A DNA stretch of 64,000 bases from Kalaharituber pfeilii. Its lineage: Eukaryota; Ascomycota; Pezizomycetes; Pezizales; Pezizaceae. Below the pieces are notes generated by a model. That model made no database searches. It was not told where the DNA came from and saw only the letters and a list, made by a program, of their open reading frames with translations. Position numbers and translations under genes: made by a program. Numbering within the stretch: position 1 is the stretch's first letter; each line of letters starts with the position of its first letter. The stretch covers positions 124,001-188,000 of the forward strand of contig WHUZ01000023.1 in the NCBI GenBank assembly GCA_015179045.1. The letters are read 5' to 3'. This document shows positions 45,901-62,262 of this stretch, piece by piece.

Positions 45901-48318
45901 CGAAGTAGGAGACGCGGCCATCGCAACAGCAGCCTTACGATTACTGGAGAGACTAGTAGTATCACCAACACTGATACAAGCACCGGAAGTGAGTTTCGGC
46001 CGGCAGGTCAAACGAAACAGGATTTTGAATATACTTGAAAATCATCCCGACTCCAAGAGGGTGCAATTTGGTTTCATTCACCGGATCGAAGCTGCAAGCG
46101 AAGAGACAGGAGTAGTAGATTTGATTAAGCTAAGGATACTAGGACTGCTGAACGCGAGTTTGGAGGCCAATCCTGCAGAACCCTCGGTCGCCCATTTCTT
46201 GCTTGGTTTCGAAATCTCCGATGGGGCAGTAGATATTGGTACTGTCCAAGGAGGGATAGGGAGCGGAGTATCTTTATTCCATTCAATCTTAGATATTGTC
46301 ATGGGCCTTGACGAGAAGCCTAGCAATGTCTTGGAATATGAGAACACAAAATGCGAGTTGAAAAACCAATGCTACAATGTATTGAGGCTACTATGGAAGA
46401 GCAAACTTACCACCGCTGATACTATGTATGCTCTTCGAACCAACAAATTCCTCATCATGCAGTTTTCGCAGGAGACATTAATAACACCTAATACTCTCTG
46501 GGATGGGCGAACATTCCGTAATCAAGGTGAATTCATGGGATCGGAGTCGGTCAATACATTGTGCTGGTTTCTGGACAGGAGAAGCTCTCTGTTTGATTAT
46601 ATTGGTCTGGAGATACGACAGCTTGCATCTCAAGGAGCGACAACAACGGTTACCACATATCTTTCCACATTACTGGGCAATACTATAACTGAAGGTGCTC
46701 CAGTTGCCAATGTTCATATCCTGGATCTACTAGATTTTTTGGAATTGGAAATTCCACAAACCGCAGGAGAGCCTCAGATGCAGTGGTTTAAGGACGTGGA
46801 CTTCACAGCAGCTCAGAAAGCATATGGTACCGTTATCATATCCGACATCAACAGCGTTAGATCTCTGCTCCTCCTCAAGAAGAAAGAGCTAGAAAAGCAA
46901 GGCCGGATGCAACCAGCTCAGGAGGAATCCATCCAGAAAGAGATGCAAGCTATACTGGACCATGCTGCAGTTGAAAGCAATTTCAGGTTGTTTAAGCAAT
47001 CCAGAGTGAACTGTCTCAAAGCCTGGACACAGCTGATCGAGGTGATTCTGGAGAATTGTGAATTTGAACAAACGGCAAAGGCTCCTTTCCTTCTTCAGAC
47101 GCTACAAACAATACTGCCAAAACTAGAGCAGTACAGTACGTCTGATGTAGAAGGTGCTCAGGAACTCAGTTCATTAGCTCATTTCCTCATTTCTCATATC
47201 AACTTCGACTCAACTACGTTTGGTAAGGGTCGTGCAAGTGACATTGCAAACGACCGGCTCTACCAATTATTCAGGGTTTCCCTACGCTGCATACAATCTC
47301 CCTTGTCTCATGGAAGGCTACGCGAGGACTTCTACAACATCTCGTACAGATATCTAAAGGGGATGACTGACCTGCAAGAAAAAGTTGGCGCAACAATTGG
47401 TACTAGGCATAGTACGCAAAGTATTAAGGCGGCTGGGGATAGGTTGCTTGAAGTTGTATGCACTGATGCATATGCGGGTGAAGGAACCTGTAAGATTGTG
47501 GCACTGATGTTACTTGAAGAATTGGTAGCATTGGGTATGCAGGAAGGAAACACTTATGTTGTCGATGCTCTTGTGAGGACGAATTTCCTTGTAGTGTTGG
47601 TGGATACCATACATACACTGGTTAAAGAACTATACAACTCTGCGGTGAATGGTAAGCCTCATCTCTCGATATTAACATGTGGGTGCCACAAACTGACACA
47701 CTTTGTTATTTCTAGCTACATTTGCTCTCATATTTTTCAAAGCGGCCACAGGATTCCTTCTCAGAGTTGCTCAAACTCGGTCAGGCGCAGGACATGTAAT
47801 CAATGCAGGCCTGTTTCAGGCTCTCAAGGACAGCAAATTATTCCAGGTTGACCCGGACCTGGGTATTGGTAAGGGCACGCCCTAAGTTATTTTCTTTTCC
47901 TGCAGCTAGACTAATCATTCTCCTTTTTTTTCCCCCTCACCATATAGGTTTCCACGATCCGCAATCAATATCGAAGTACTACGAACTTGTCCTGTGGGTA
48001 CTGCGAGTCGTTAGCTGCTGTATACTTAGCAAAGGACCGCAGAACGCACAGACCATGAGCATGGGAAGGAAATTTTTGGAGGAGAATAGGAACGTGGCCA
48101 TAAACGTGTTCAAGAGGCACGCTAATATAGGGGGTACCAAGGTGGAGGGTGTTGGTGAATTGAGAGAATTGACGGAGATGTTTGTTTTGCTCATGTCTTT
48201 GACAGGGTACATTGAGGTATGTCAAAATGTGGCCAGAGCAGGGATAGAAGACGGAGACTAACGGCAATTGCGGGCACAGGCTCGGGAAGAAGCTGCGGAA
48301 AGGTTATGGCACAGCTAG
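42968..48318 (+). CDS. NUP192: Nucleoporin Nup192/Nup205 (one probable frame break)
   Basis: Large alpha-solenoid scaffold of the inner ring of the nuclear pore. Exons 42968-43160, 43222-47651, 47716-47868, 47948-48216 and 48280-48318; with one base restored this gives 1694 aa, matching the family. Recognisable parts: DEYKLNNSFIEETIKLSDDLNLDE, WNDWVEDLHVQLRFLTGQHEA, FLTWASSNLTPLMA-like sequence at about 44490, and the C-terminal MSLTGYIEAREE. At 44021-44024 (four G) the frame changes. LLWWVTEFNGLCNDPLQG reads in one frame and ASNELADVTNTLDYSKD in the next, as if one G were missing. An 89-nt intron (43983-44071) could also repair the frame but would remove conserved-looking sequence. Essential in other fungi. 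Confidence 0.92.
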
Positions 48319-48983
48319 GAGTTGACATGACGTATCACAACTCACAGTTTGTTGCTTTATCAGGGCATTTTAAAGAATGGCGGCGACGGGGATTGGCTGG
48401 AATGGTGGGCACGAGCATGGGGAGTTATGTGATTTCTTGCGAGGCATGTAAAAAGGGCATTGCGAAGACACGCGAGTTGGGGCATCATATGTAAGAATAT
48501 AGACAGAGAGGAATGAAGCAAAGCCACGTAATTGTAATCTGTCACATTCGGGGCCAGCATTGGGGAGGGGGGCTGGGGGGGGGGTGGGGGGGGGTGGGGG
48601 GGCTGGAGGGAGGGAGGGTATATGCACCGTAGGGGCGTCGATGAGAATGGGGTATTGGGGGAGGTAGTGGAAGGGGGTGAGGTATATGTAGAGCTTGTCG
48701 AGCGTGCCTGAGAGCTCCGCTTGGCTGGACGGCAGAGTGCGGGCGTGCGGGCGGCGGCGGGCGGGATACATAAACGGGGCGAAGGCCAGGGCAGCGCCAG
48801 GCCCTCGCCGCGACAACGTTCGAGAGCATCCCGCCCACGCCGCCGCGCCCGCGCCCGCGCCCACGCATACGCGATCCCGACCGCAGCCCGCCCTCACGCT
48901 CCACGAGCGCCACCCCAGTGCCCCCGTCCTCAGCGTCCGCCGGTGGAGGGACGCACCGGAGCCACGGCCAGAGAAACGGCTAG
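48319..48983. other. Intergenic with G-rich tract between NUP192 and CUL4
   Basis: 48547-48625 is a run of long G blocks separated by single bases, followed by GC-rich DNA up to the CUL4 start. A minus-strand open frame spanning 48370-49326 is a composition artefact of this GC-rich, repeat-bearing DNA. Confidence 0.6.
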
Positions 48984-51900
48984 ATGCCGGAGCTAGGCTG
49001 CCCGGCCCCGCCCCAGCAGCCGCAGAGCAGGAAGCGGAAGCAGTCGCCGCCGGCGCCGGCATCGCAGCAGCAGCAGCAGCAGCAGCAGGGCCAGCAGCAG
49101 CGGCAAAAGCAGCAGCCACCGGCAGCCGCCCAGGAGGGCGTTGCCCACAGCACCACCTCCACCGCCACCACCTCCACCGCCGCCAGCAGCTGCTCTCCGC
49201 CGCGCACCCCCCCACGCGAGCAGCCCGCACCGTCGTCATCGACCAGCACCAGCAAGCGGCTGCGGTCCGGCATCGCGCCCACGCCAGACATACACAAGCA
49301 CCGCACTGCAGCCACGCTGCCCCCACATCCTTCCCCCGCGAAAATGGTGAATTTCCCGAGTCAGAGCAAGGTCATCGACCTGACGGATTCCCCCCCGTCT
49401 GCCCGTACACCCAATGACGCAATGCCTGGCAAGGCGAGCGTCGGCAAGCCAGCGGTGATGAGCCCCAAAGTGCCCAGGCCTCCGCCTTACCAGCAGCATG
49501 CACCGGCGAGGAAGCTGGTGGTGAAGAATTTACGTTCGGCCCCGAAAACTTCGCCAGAGCTTTACTACGAGCAGACCTGGAAGTCGCTGGACGCAGCTCT
49601 AACTGCTATATTTAATGGAGAGCGAATATCGACGAGCTTGGAAGAGCTGTACAGAGGCACAGAGAATCTGTGTCGTGGTGACAAAGCTGCCCCTACGTAC
49701 GAAAAGCTCAATGCACGGTGCGATATCTACGTCGGAGGAGAGTTGAAGGATGAATTAAACGAAAGGGCAGGAAGAAGTGACGATGAGGTGGTCAAAGCCG
49801 TGGAAGCTGCTTGGGCCAAGTGGTGTGAACAATTGGTGATACCCCCTCTGCTTTCTCTTCCTCTGCTTTCTCTTCTATGCTATCCTCAATCTCATGCTGA
49901 CCCTGCTACCCAGAAAATGATTCGTTCGATTTTCTTCTACCTTGATCGATCATACTTGCTATCGACACCCCACCTGGCTACAATTTGGGACACTGGGTTA
50001 TCGCTTTTCCGCACGCACATAGTATCTGATAGCAAAATCGGGCCCAGGTTCCTACGAGGCATATTTAGTTTGTTCGAACATGACCGTCAGAGCCAGGGAG
50101 AAGTCATTAACATGTCGCTGCTGTTATCATGCATCCGAATGATTTCCAGCTTGGGTCTCTATTCCTCTGACTTCGAACCGAAGTTTATCTCTGTATCCCG
50201 AGAGTATTTCTCTCGAGTGGCGGAGCAGGAAGCAAACTCACGAAATTTGGCAGGGTATCTCGCAGAGTGCACCTCCCAGTTAGAGATGGAATCTGCGAGA
50301 TGTGAAAAGTTCCACCTTGATTTGTCAACAAAACGGGAAATTGTGAAAGTGTTGGAAGATGAGATGGTAGAAAAACACAAGTCGGTACTAGTGGATGTGT
50401 TTAGTATTGGTGAGCTGTTAGAGAGAATAGACATGGCTTCGCTAACTAGGCTATATTCCCTTCTCGACCGGGTTGGTGATGCTGGTGAGTTGATAAAGCC
50501 AGCTTGGGAAACATATATAAATAAGCAAGGTTCTGCGATTGTGCAAGATGAGGAACGAGAGAATGAGATGGTTCCCCGGCTACTAGAATTCAAAGCTTCC
50601 CTAGACATAATCTGGTCCGGCCCCTTCAGGAGGAACGACCTACTCGCCTACTCCCTCCGTGAGTCCTTCTCCAATTTCATCAACGCCCGCAATCCCCGCC
50701 ACGCCCAAGCCAATAACTCCAAGCCCGCAGAGATGATCGCTAAATATGTCGATTTGCTACTGCGGTCCGGAGTCAAGGCAATTGCGGCAAATACTACAGA
50801 GAAGGGAGAAGTGGAGAACAGTGCTGCTGGAGATGAAGACGCAGAACTGGCTGCGCAGTTGGAGAATGTACTGGATTTGTTTAGGTTCATTCACGGGAAG
50901 GATGTATTTGAGGCCTTTTACAAGAAAGATCTGGCGAGGAGGTTATTGATGGGGAGGAGTGCGAGTGCTGATGCCGAGAGGAGTATGTTGGCCAAGCTGA
51001 AGACTGGTATGCCGTCTGTCATCTCACTGTAGATCGTACATTTTATATGCTGCTAACACAGTAAATAGAATGCGGCTCCGGTTTCACCCACAACCTTGAA
51101 AGCATGTTCAAAGACATGGAACTCTCTAAAGATGTCATGACTAGCTTCAAGTCGTCCAAAGTCGGTCTTGACAAATCTCACGGCGTGGACCTGAACGTAC
51201 ACATACTCTCCATGTCTGCCTGGCCCACGTATCCCGATACCCCAGTCTCCCTACCCGAAACCCTGGCGGAGTACCTTGAGGCTTTCAAGGAATTTTACGT
51301 TGGCAAACATAAGGGGAGGAAGTTGACGTGGAGACATGCCCTGGCCCAGTGTGTGCTAAAAGCAGATTTCCCCAAGGGCAAGAAGGAGCTTGTGGTTAGT
51401 GCGTTTCAGGCAGTGGTGCTGTTGCTGTTTAATGATGTGGAGGCGGGGAATACGTTATCGTATATTGCTATCAAGGAGGCTTCTGGGTTGTGTATGTCAT
51501 AGCTCCCCCCTTCCCCGCTTCACAACATCCTCCCCAAGTCCACACAACTAACTCTCAGCAGCCGACCGCGAAATCAACCGTACCCTCCAATCCCTCGCCT
51601 GTGGTAAACACCGCGTCCTCAACAAACTCCCCAAGGGCCGTGACGTTAACCCCACTGACGCCTTCTCCCTCAACCTCAACTTCCGCGACGACAAGATCCG
51701 GATCAAGATTAACCAGATCCAGCTCAAAGAGACCAAGGAAGAAAACAAAGAAACGCACGAGCGCGTGGCGCAGGACCGGCAGTACGAGACGCAGGCGGCC
51801 ATCATCAGGATCATGAAGGCACGCAAGACAATCAAGCATCTGGAGCTGATTCAGCAAACGATCGAGCAGACTAAGAACAGGGGCGTCCTAGAGGTTGCGG

Positions 51901-52109
51901 AAATCAAGCAGAATATTGAGAAGTATGTTGGATCCTAACTCCTCTTCCGCTTCGTATCCCCCCATATCTTTCAAATTTCCCCCTCACCGCCCCCCCCCCC
52001 CCCCTCCCACCCTCAGTGACTCTCCTAGCTAACAGTCATACTTTCCAGGTTGATCGACAAGGAATATATGGAACGCATAGGAGACGATACATACAACTAT
52101 GTCTCGTGA
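48984..52109 (+). CDS. CUL4: Cullin-4 scaffold of a DDB1-type ubiquitin ligase
   Basis: Scaffold of CRL4 ubiquitin ligases acting in chromatin, DNA repair and replication control. Exons 48984-49835, 49914-51006, 51069-51491, 51559-51922 and 52049-52109 agree in phase, 930 aa. KLVVKNLRSAPK marks the CUL4 subfamily. Cullin repeats follow (WAKWCEQL | KMIRSIFFYLDRSYLL), then the cullin homology domain (LLRSGVKAIAAN; FEAFYKKDLARRLLMGRSASADAERSM; LNVHILSMSAWP). IIRIMKARK carries the NEDD8 acceptor Lys at about 876, and the end IDKEYMERIGDDTYNYVS is canonical. The first ~130 residues are Pro/Gln-rich with a CAG-encoded polyQ. An alternative start at ATG 49344 would omit this. Intron 1 (78 nt) is stop-free and in frame, so retention would insert 26 residues. 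Confidence 0.94.
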
Positions 52110-52739
52110 TTGGGAGTTAGAGTATCGGCTTATGGGAACATGGAGAACGGATTGAATTAGGCTCTCCTATTTTGACTTATGTTTTATTAGCAACTGAATT
52201 CTTTCTTTCTTTCTATTGTTCAACTGCGAATTCGTGTAAAAAGAATCCATACTTTGCCGGTTTGTGATCACAAAGGATAAAATGGCTACGTACAAGTAAA
52301 CGAAGATTGAACGGAGAGAATATGTTTCCTCATTTCTAAAACATTACTGAGTGACTAGTCAATACGTAACCTGTACTTTCTAGCACCATAGCTTACAAAG
52401 CGTAGTCACAGAAAATAATCAACCACTAGTAAATATTGCCAGAGATCACATGAATTCTGTATTAGGCTAGCTCAAACATACAACACGCAGATGAGATGCC
52501 AACATTTTCTTGCTTCATCACAAAATGATACCCAGAGGAGGTTACTTCTACCATAAGAAAAATAAGCCTCACTCATTCAAAATGCTAGCCCATCCGTTCC
52601 TACCCAATCCTACTCATAGATGATCCTCACTAGAAAGCAATAAAAACCTAATAAACATAAAGAGAAAAGGCGCAAAAAAAAAAAAGTATAATCAAGCACG
52701 TAATGAATCCCCAATTAGACAAATTCAGCCTTCTTAAGT
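52110..52739. other. Convergent 3' region of CUL4 and CDC48
   Basis: AT-rich spacer between two convergent genes with a short A run near 52674-52685. No gene or notable structure seen. Confidence 0.6.
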
Positions 52740-55669
<2,930 letters not shown>

Positions 55670-58459
55670 GTTTGTGTGTGCAGACGGTTCGTTATAGTCT
55701 GGCTTGATCGTTATTCCTCAGGAGTGTTACAAGAAGATAGCAGTGCGGAGAACCGTGGGCTGAGAGAGTAGTATGTGAAGTTGGGGAGAAAGGTAGGGAG
55801 AGGTTGAGGAGATGAAGGGTGGGATAAGTACGGCAGCAACTACAAGAAGTGTTGGTGTTTTTAGTGCTACCAGCTTACTAACAACTGCTATCCATAACCT
55901 TATGACTACAAAATGGCAGAACCTCACAGAAGCTTGTCGACGCCGCCCTTTAGGCCTCAGCGCTGGAGTACGTATTCTCAGGCTCACATTCTTTTCACAT
56001 TTGCCTCTGAAATGCTGCTTGCCACTGCATGTGCTGGGTGCATGAATGCAGCGGCCCTAATCCTAACTCGAATGATGCATCTCCCGCCACTGCAACAGTC
56101 ATTAACGTTTGTATGAACATTAATACGCAAGTAGTATTTTGCACTATACGATTTCAGATCCAGCAAAACCCAGACTCAATGAAAAAAGATGTCAAAAGCA
56201 TGACTTGACAGATCGCATTATCAAGCTCAATTGCTTTGCTCTAACGCCGATTTGTGAATTCTTTGCCAACCTTAATAATTCTGGTGATTGCGTGCGCTCC
56301 TCCTGATTCTATATGCATCATTTGCTTTACAGTTGATTCGACTCTATCCAGTTCAGCTTTGCAATCATCTTTCTTTCATTTAAGCATCTGGATCAACATA
56401 GCTCATAGCCTGTGACTGGTGGCTCTGTGTAAGAAAGGAGAAACCACCTTCACCCTTGGGTTGAGATGCCCCATATAGTTGCCCTTGCCCTGAAGTTTGC
56501 TACCGCTTCCTTAGTTTGTCAAGTACATTGATAGTTTGTCAATGTCAAATCCGAGATTCAGTGATCACCAACTTGCTAGTAGCATTTGCAGTTACTGCTA
56601 CAATGGCTGTTGTTGAAAAACTGGTCTCAAGCCCAGTTGCTACACTATCACTGAAAGGTGCAGTAGGATTGATTGAGTCGTGCAGTTTCTGCGGGAACAG
56701 ATACTCCTGTATTGTTCTCCTCCTGTTCTCGATCTTTCCATTGAAAGATCACGGTGGCACTAGTCAATGACGATGCTTGATGTGTGCGAGCAACTGAAGA
56801 GGCTTCTGGATGGGGTTAGCAACCAATCCTCTCAACAGGGCAAAGCAATGGCTTCTGGGGTTTTACCAGGCCTCCCGGATCGTCAACTTTTGCAGTAACC
56901 ACTCGGCTCAGTGGCTTCGGCCTCTAGCTACTCATAGTCTAGAGCCCAACCTCAAATTTCATGTTGCTGAGAAATACAATTTCAGAAGAGGCATCTGAGT
57001 CGGTTAGTGTTGAGTCCTCTTCACAGGACGAAGAGGGCTTCTAGGTCTTTCCAAGGCCCCCTTGGATGCTCAAATTCCGACACAGTTCCAATGAAAAGGT
57101 CTCGTTGCTCTACTATTTGGATGAGACGGGCGTCATAGCTCTCAGTTCATGACTGGTAAAGTTACGATTCTTGGATGTATGACCAGCAAATTATCTCTCG
57201 GCCCCCTAATCCTAACATAAGGAGAACCTCTAATATAAGGACGGTATATTTGTAAGGCTGTTCATTCTACCATCTCTGCCAAAAGTCGTTGATGATTGTG
57301 TTTAATTGTGGAGCTTCCGGTATATGTGATATACTGTACTTAGGTATGCATAGGTACCTAGCATCGATCTCACATAAAGTAGATTATGTTGAACAACGGG
57401 TACTTTACGAGTAGAGTACATACTTAATGGCGCCGCGTCGGATAAAATTGAACTTGCCGGTCAGGGATACGCCATGTGATTTCGGTGAAATTTTTGCCCA
57501 AGAGAAGGAGATATATGTTAAGTACGAAGCTTGGCTTTTTGTTTTAGATTAAAAGGACACGAAGATTGTGGTAGAAAAGTCAGACTCATAACCTGAAGGA
57601 ACTCGTATCTCTCTTCTCTATACTATCGTCTAAATCGTTGAATGATGTTGAGGAGAAGCCATCAAATGAGTACGTATCATAGTCTGACTTCAGAAAAGTT
57701 CACTAACCAGACTATAAGTTGTCCTATGCCTAATATGGAATAGTGCATATTGGCAGTTCAGACGAGTATGCATACTATCATAGCTCTGCTACCTCGTTGC
57801 CCACCATCACCATCTCTTTTTCCTGCACCTTGCACCTCTTCACCTGCCAAAAGGGCATACACAAATCCCTCCGTTCTTCATGACCATATGTGTTCTCTTC
57901 GCTTCCTTCTTCACCCTTACCTTCTGATTCGGTATCTAGCCCACTGACCGTACTCTGCCTTCTTCCCTGTCTGGTTGCATAACTCCCCGTAGTGCTTGGA
58001 AATTTCCTCCTCCCAATCCTTATGGTTGGGGATATCTGTACGCGGAGTAAATTGCACCCCAACTTCAACGCTCTAAAGCGCAACTAAAATAATTAGATAA
58101 AATTAGTTTCGTGTCGTAATATGATAGATCAGACAATGAAGAATGAAGTTACGAAGCGATATCTATTTATTTGATTTTTTGTTATAGTGTTTCATAGAGT
58201 TAAAGATCAGGAATTTTATATGGAGAGGGGTCATAAATGTCGCCCTTTAGTCATCACCAAATATAGTATAGTATATAGTAGTCTAGCTAAAAATGGAAAG
58301 CAGCTAACTAAAAATAGAATAGAACATGTACTAGTACATCTCTTATGCAATACCTCTTTACTACTTGGTTTTATGTTGTGTGCGACTAATGCAATAGATA
58401 TATGCAAGTTGACAGCTAGGCTAGGATATGTAGAGTGTGACAGTGTGATCGGGCGGTAG

Positions 58460-58555
58460 AAGCAGCAACAGTAGTGCGAGCAGTAGCAGCAGTGCGAGCA
58501 GTAGCAGCAGTGTGAGCAGTTGCAGCAGTAGCAGCAGTGCGGGCAGTGGGAGTTG
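58460..58555. repeat. Imperfect minisatellite of AGCAGTAGCAGCAGTGCG-like units
   Basis: The unit GTGCGAGCAGTAGCAGCA is repeated exactly twice, then continued by variants (GTGTGAGCAGTTGCAGCA, GTAGCAGCAGTGCGGGCA). No reading frame around it looks coding. Confidence 0.8.
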
Positions 58556-61431
58556 TAGAGTGGTAGAAGCGGTAGAGCTGTGGGAGAACGATGGAGCGGT
58601 GGAGGTGGGAAGAATACTGTACCTTCAAACTCGCTGCATACTATCCGGCAGAACCCATGTGAATGGAGTGCTTAGTCATCGAACCAGATGCCGCCCCTAC
58701 TCCGCGTACAAATGTCCCCAACCATATTCACATACTCGAGTTCTTGTGCTTGCCCAGTTTCATCTACTTTCCTTCCACATTTTGTACACCTTTTCAACAA
58801 TGTTGTGCGCGCAGGCCACTTGCTGGGTTATACCTTAGCTCTGGGATCCAATAGATGATGTTGCAAGGATTCATCCCAGCTTATAGTTAAATTTCTCTCC
58901 GCCAGGATGTACCTTAGGCCCTTCAGCCTTAGGTACACGTTACCAGCCTGCTGCACTTCAGAGAACAAAGCTTATTTGTATCTATCTACAATGGGCTTGA
59001 CAAGTAATCATTGCGTCCTAGCATCGACTCTGACTCAGAGGCGTTCAGCCATTATCCAGCATATGGTACCTTCGCAGCCCTGCTTTGTCAAACACCGCAA
59101 AACCAAATATCTGAATAAATAGTTCCTCTCGTTCTAAGTTGAGTTACTGTGACGACAACATTCATTCGTTTGCCAGCTTCCTAAGGTTGAAGGGGTGACA
59201 TCCTCGTTCCCGAGAATTGATCCGAACCGGCCGGTAATCCGGAGTTGAAGGGCTTGTTGCGCCGAGGGAAATGCATTGTTGAAAGCGTCGTTGGTGAGAA
59301 ATTGAGAGTGGAAGATGTGAGGAAGTTTTGCTCAAGGATCCGCCATTACAACGTCGTTCCAGGTAGCAGCAGAGAAGTGCCTCCATTTCCCGTCCATCTC
59401 ATTTCGCTAGTCTCATTATCATCTATCTGGTTCTCGGCCATCTTCACTTTTATCAGTCTCAATCTTGTCCGTCCCATTCTCGTCGGAGATCCCTCTTCGC
59501 CTGCGAGCAAAACCAGTCTGGGTACTTACCTGTTTGCTTTTGCTTGTCGTGTGGTATCTGTGGTTGAAGTGCGGGGACAGATGGAGTTTGCTTCGTTGTT
59601 GGGGATAAAGTGAGATTATGATAGATGAGGAATTGTTACTTGGTTGCCCGCCAAGTCCCAACCAGACAGCCAAGTCCTCACCAAAAGCTGACCTACTCGT
59701 GACTCGTCCACATACCCCAGGCAGTCTCGAATACTATCATATCGGCATGCAAGACTCATTCACTCGGAGGATCTCACGTCTCGTAACGAGACTACTTAAT
59801 CTCACCCTTAGTTTCATTCAAACTCGATCGCTCTCTGTCCCTCGCTCTATGCAACACTTACTCGCTAGCTACTTCCCATGTAATAGTCAGTCACACAAGT
59901 ACTTGCCCATGCTGCGCTCTCTCTAAGGGCCCTAGTTCGAGACTGACTGCATACCACAAACAACTAGCGGTACCATGTAATAGCAGTGATCTCCACTCAG
60001 TAGGAGATTCTACTCCACAACCACCGCCCAATGCCCACCGCATATCCTGAAATACCAATAAAATCTAAAACAAATCTCGAAGGTTCTTGTGTGTATGAGA
60101 GATACATGCGAGTATAGTACGTCACACTGACAGTTATATATATCTTGCATAGAAAGATCATTTGATCTCAAACAACTGGTGCTAATGCAAGCAAGATTGC
60201 AAGTTCAGTATTGGGATCTGCAGAGTGTTGACGATAAGAATTCCTTTTCATACATGTCTTTGGTGAAGGTGCAACTGCTGACGAGTTGCTTTTTCCATGT
60301 TTATATATGTGTAAGATATCTATATCAAAGCCAGATATGTCATTAGAGACGAGCGACTCACGCTGGTTACGTTACCCCCTGTAGAGGGTATGATATCAAA
60401 TATCGATCCCAAATCATGACAAGCGTATTTATTCTCCGAGTTGGCAGAACCAGTTTGCTGGAGCTTTTTAAAGCTGATGTGGAAAGATCTTCAACCAAGT
60501 TTAAACATGCAACCTGAAACCTTGTCTTGATGTCATGCGCCTCAATTCCTCCATACTTCTCTTTTTCGCAGTCACGGCACCTTTTTTTTTTTTTAAAAGG
60601 AATTGATTACATACTTTATGTCTTTTAGGGCGTATTGAATTTCCTCATCTGTTCTAGTAAGTATCATGGGGTCAGGATTGAGGCTGCATGAATATATTGA
60701 GCAGATATAAAAGAGCAATTATTTTTCCTTGGATTTTTGTTGCTAGTAACGTACGAGATCATGCTACTAAGAATTTATTAAGAAGAAAAAAAAGGATCGG
60801 CTTACAGTTTGCTTTTGTATGAGAGGAAGGGTAAGACCGTCAATATTTCAGCTCGCATCAAACTTGACTCAGCGTTATCTACACAAATTGTAAGCTACTG
60901 TAGTTATTTGCAGATAAAAGGTCAGACGGACTGTAGGTAATGCAAGTCTAACACTTACATTATTCTGTCGATTTGCTGGTGAGGTGTCTGATTGGTGCAC
61001 CAAACGGTGGTTCGTTGGAATTAGACTTCGTGTTTGGGCGATGAAACACCATCGAGAGCCTGCCCTGATTGTTGATCTTGTTCTCAAACCTAATTCCTGC
61101 TTGTGACGTTGTCACTCTCAGCATGATATCTACAAGTATGCAGTCAAAGGAAGGGCAGCAACAACTATCAGGCAGCCAGGGACGAATTCCAAGAAGTGCG
61201 TGCATTAGATGCACACTCCAAACAGCAATCAACAGCTGCAGGTGCAACATGGGAGGGTATTTGACAACGCTGTCCTTTCACGGGGGGGGGGGGCTTCCCC
61301 TGCACGAAGCAAAAGTGCGGATTGGAACAGCATTACGAAGCACACGCTGAGACCGAGGCAAGCCCTTGTAGAGTCGAGTTTCGGTGATGCACTTCCATAT
61401 TATCCTCCAAGCCGAGGGCAGAGGAATAGCG

Positions 61432-61502
61432 AGGGGAGGGGGAGGGGGAGGGGGAGGGGGAGGGGGAGGGGGAGGGGGAGGGGGAGGGGGAGGGGGAGGG
61501 AG
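61432..61502. repeat. (GGGGGA)n hexanucleotide microsatellite
   Basis: About eleven consecutive GGGGGA units form a homopurine run with strong G-quadruplex and triplex potential. It lies about 0.9 kb upstream of the arrestin start codon. Confidence 0.92.
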
Positions 61503-62001
61503 AGGAGTGTAAGATGCAAAGCTAAGCACGGCGCCCTCCTCCGCGCGTTGGCCATGGCAGCATAGTCTCGAGATAGTAGGCTGCCTCGAGGGTAGGGGCA
61601 TCCTCTGCCAGTAAGCACAGCAGGCAGCTTGGTTGGATATGATACCTAATATGTACGAGTACCGTTACCCCGGCGGGCAGCGGAGCAGGGCTGCGGGCAG
61701 CGGAGCAGGGCTGCGGCCAGCTAGGACTTGCTATTTTCACGTCGCGCCCGTCTTTGCTTTTGCGAGTGGCAGGTGCGTCGCCTGTGTTCCGGATTCTGCG
61801 GGATGCTGGCCATGGATCATGCTGGCGGGCGCTGACGATGGCACGTCCGCAGCGAAGCCAAGCACGTTAGCGGTACGCCAGAGCTGCCAATGGCCAAGAT
61901 GCGACTCCGTCGCCTGCTGTCGCCCTGCTCAGGTTTGCTCCGGGCGCGAACGGCGTCGGCGCACCCGCGCCCGCGACCCCCCTCCTCCCCCCTCGCCCCC
62001 T

Positions 62002-62018
62002 CCCCCCCCCCCCCCCCC
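62002..62018. repeat. Poly-C tract (17 nt)
   Basis: Uninterrupted C run in GC-rich DNA upstream of the arrestin gene. It is preceded by further C-rich blocks at 61975-62000. Confidence 0.85.
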
Positions 62019-62235
62019 AGACCAGTCGTAATAATGTCATCCCCACATGCAGGATTTATAACAAGCTGCGGACCCCAGCCCCAGCGACTCGTTTCTCGCT
62101 TCCGCGTCTTGTTTCCCTCAGCCAGACAGCGAGCCCAGCTCTTAAGGCCCCGATTTACCCCAGCGTAGCTCTGCGCGTTCCTGGCCCTGCTCAAGCTGCT
62201 CTCGCAGAAGCCTTCCTGCCCTCTCCCTGCTGCTG

Positions 62236-62262
62236 CCCCCCCCCCCCCCCCCCCCCCCCCCC
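62236..62262. repeat. Poly-C tract (27 nt)
   Basis: Uninterrupted C run about 95 bp before the arrestin start codon, probably in its promoter or 5' UTR. Its true length is likely uncertain in any assembly. Confidence 0.85.

Noticed and set aside
48370..49326. Minus-strand open frame of 318 codons
   Set aside because: It is antisense to the CUL4 N-terminus and G-tract DNA and its composition is Cys/Trp/Ala-rich artefact; CUL4 on the plus strand has clear homology.
59245..59613. Possible small membrane protein of 122 codons
   Set aside because: Contains a hydrophobic stretch but no recognisable family, no splice logic and a pyrimidine-rich composition; insufficient support.
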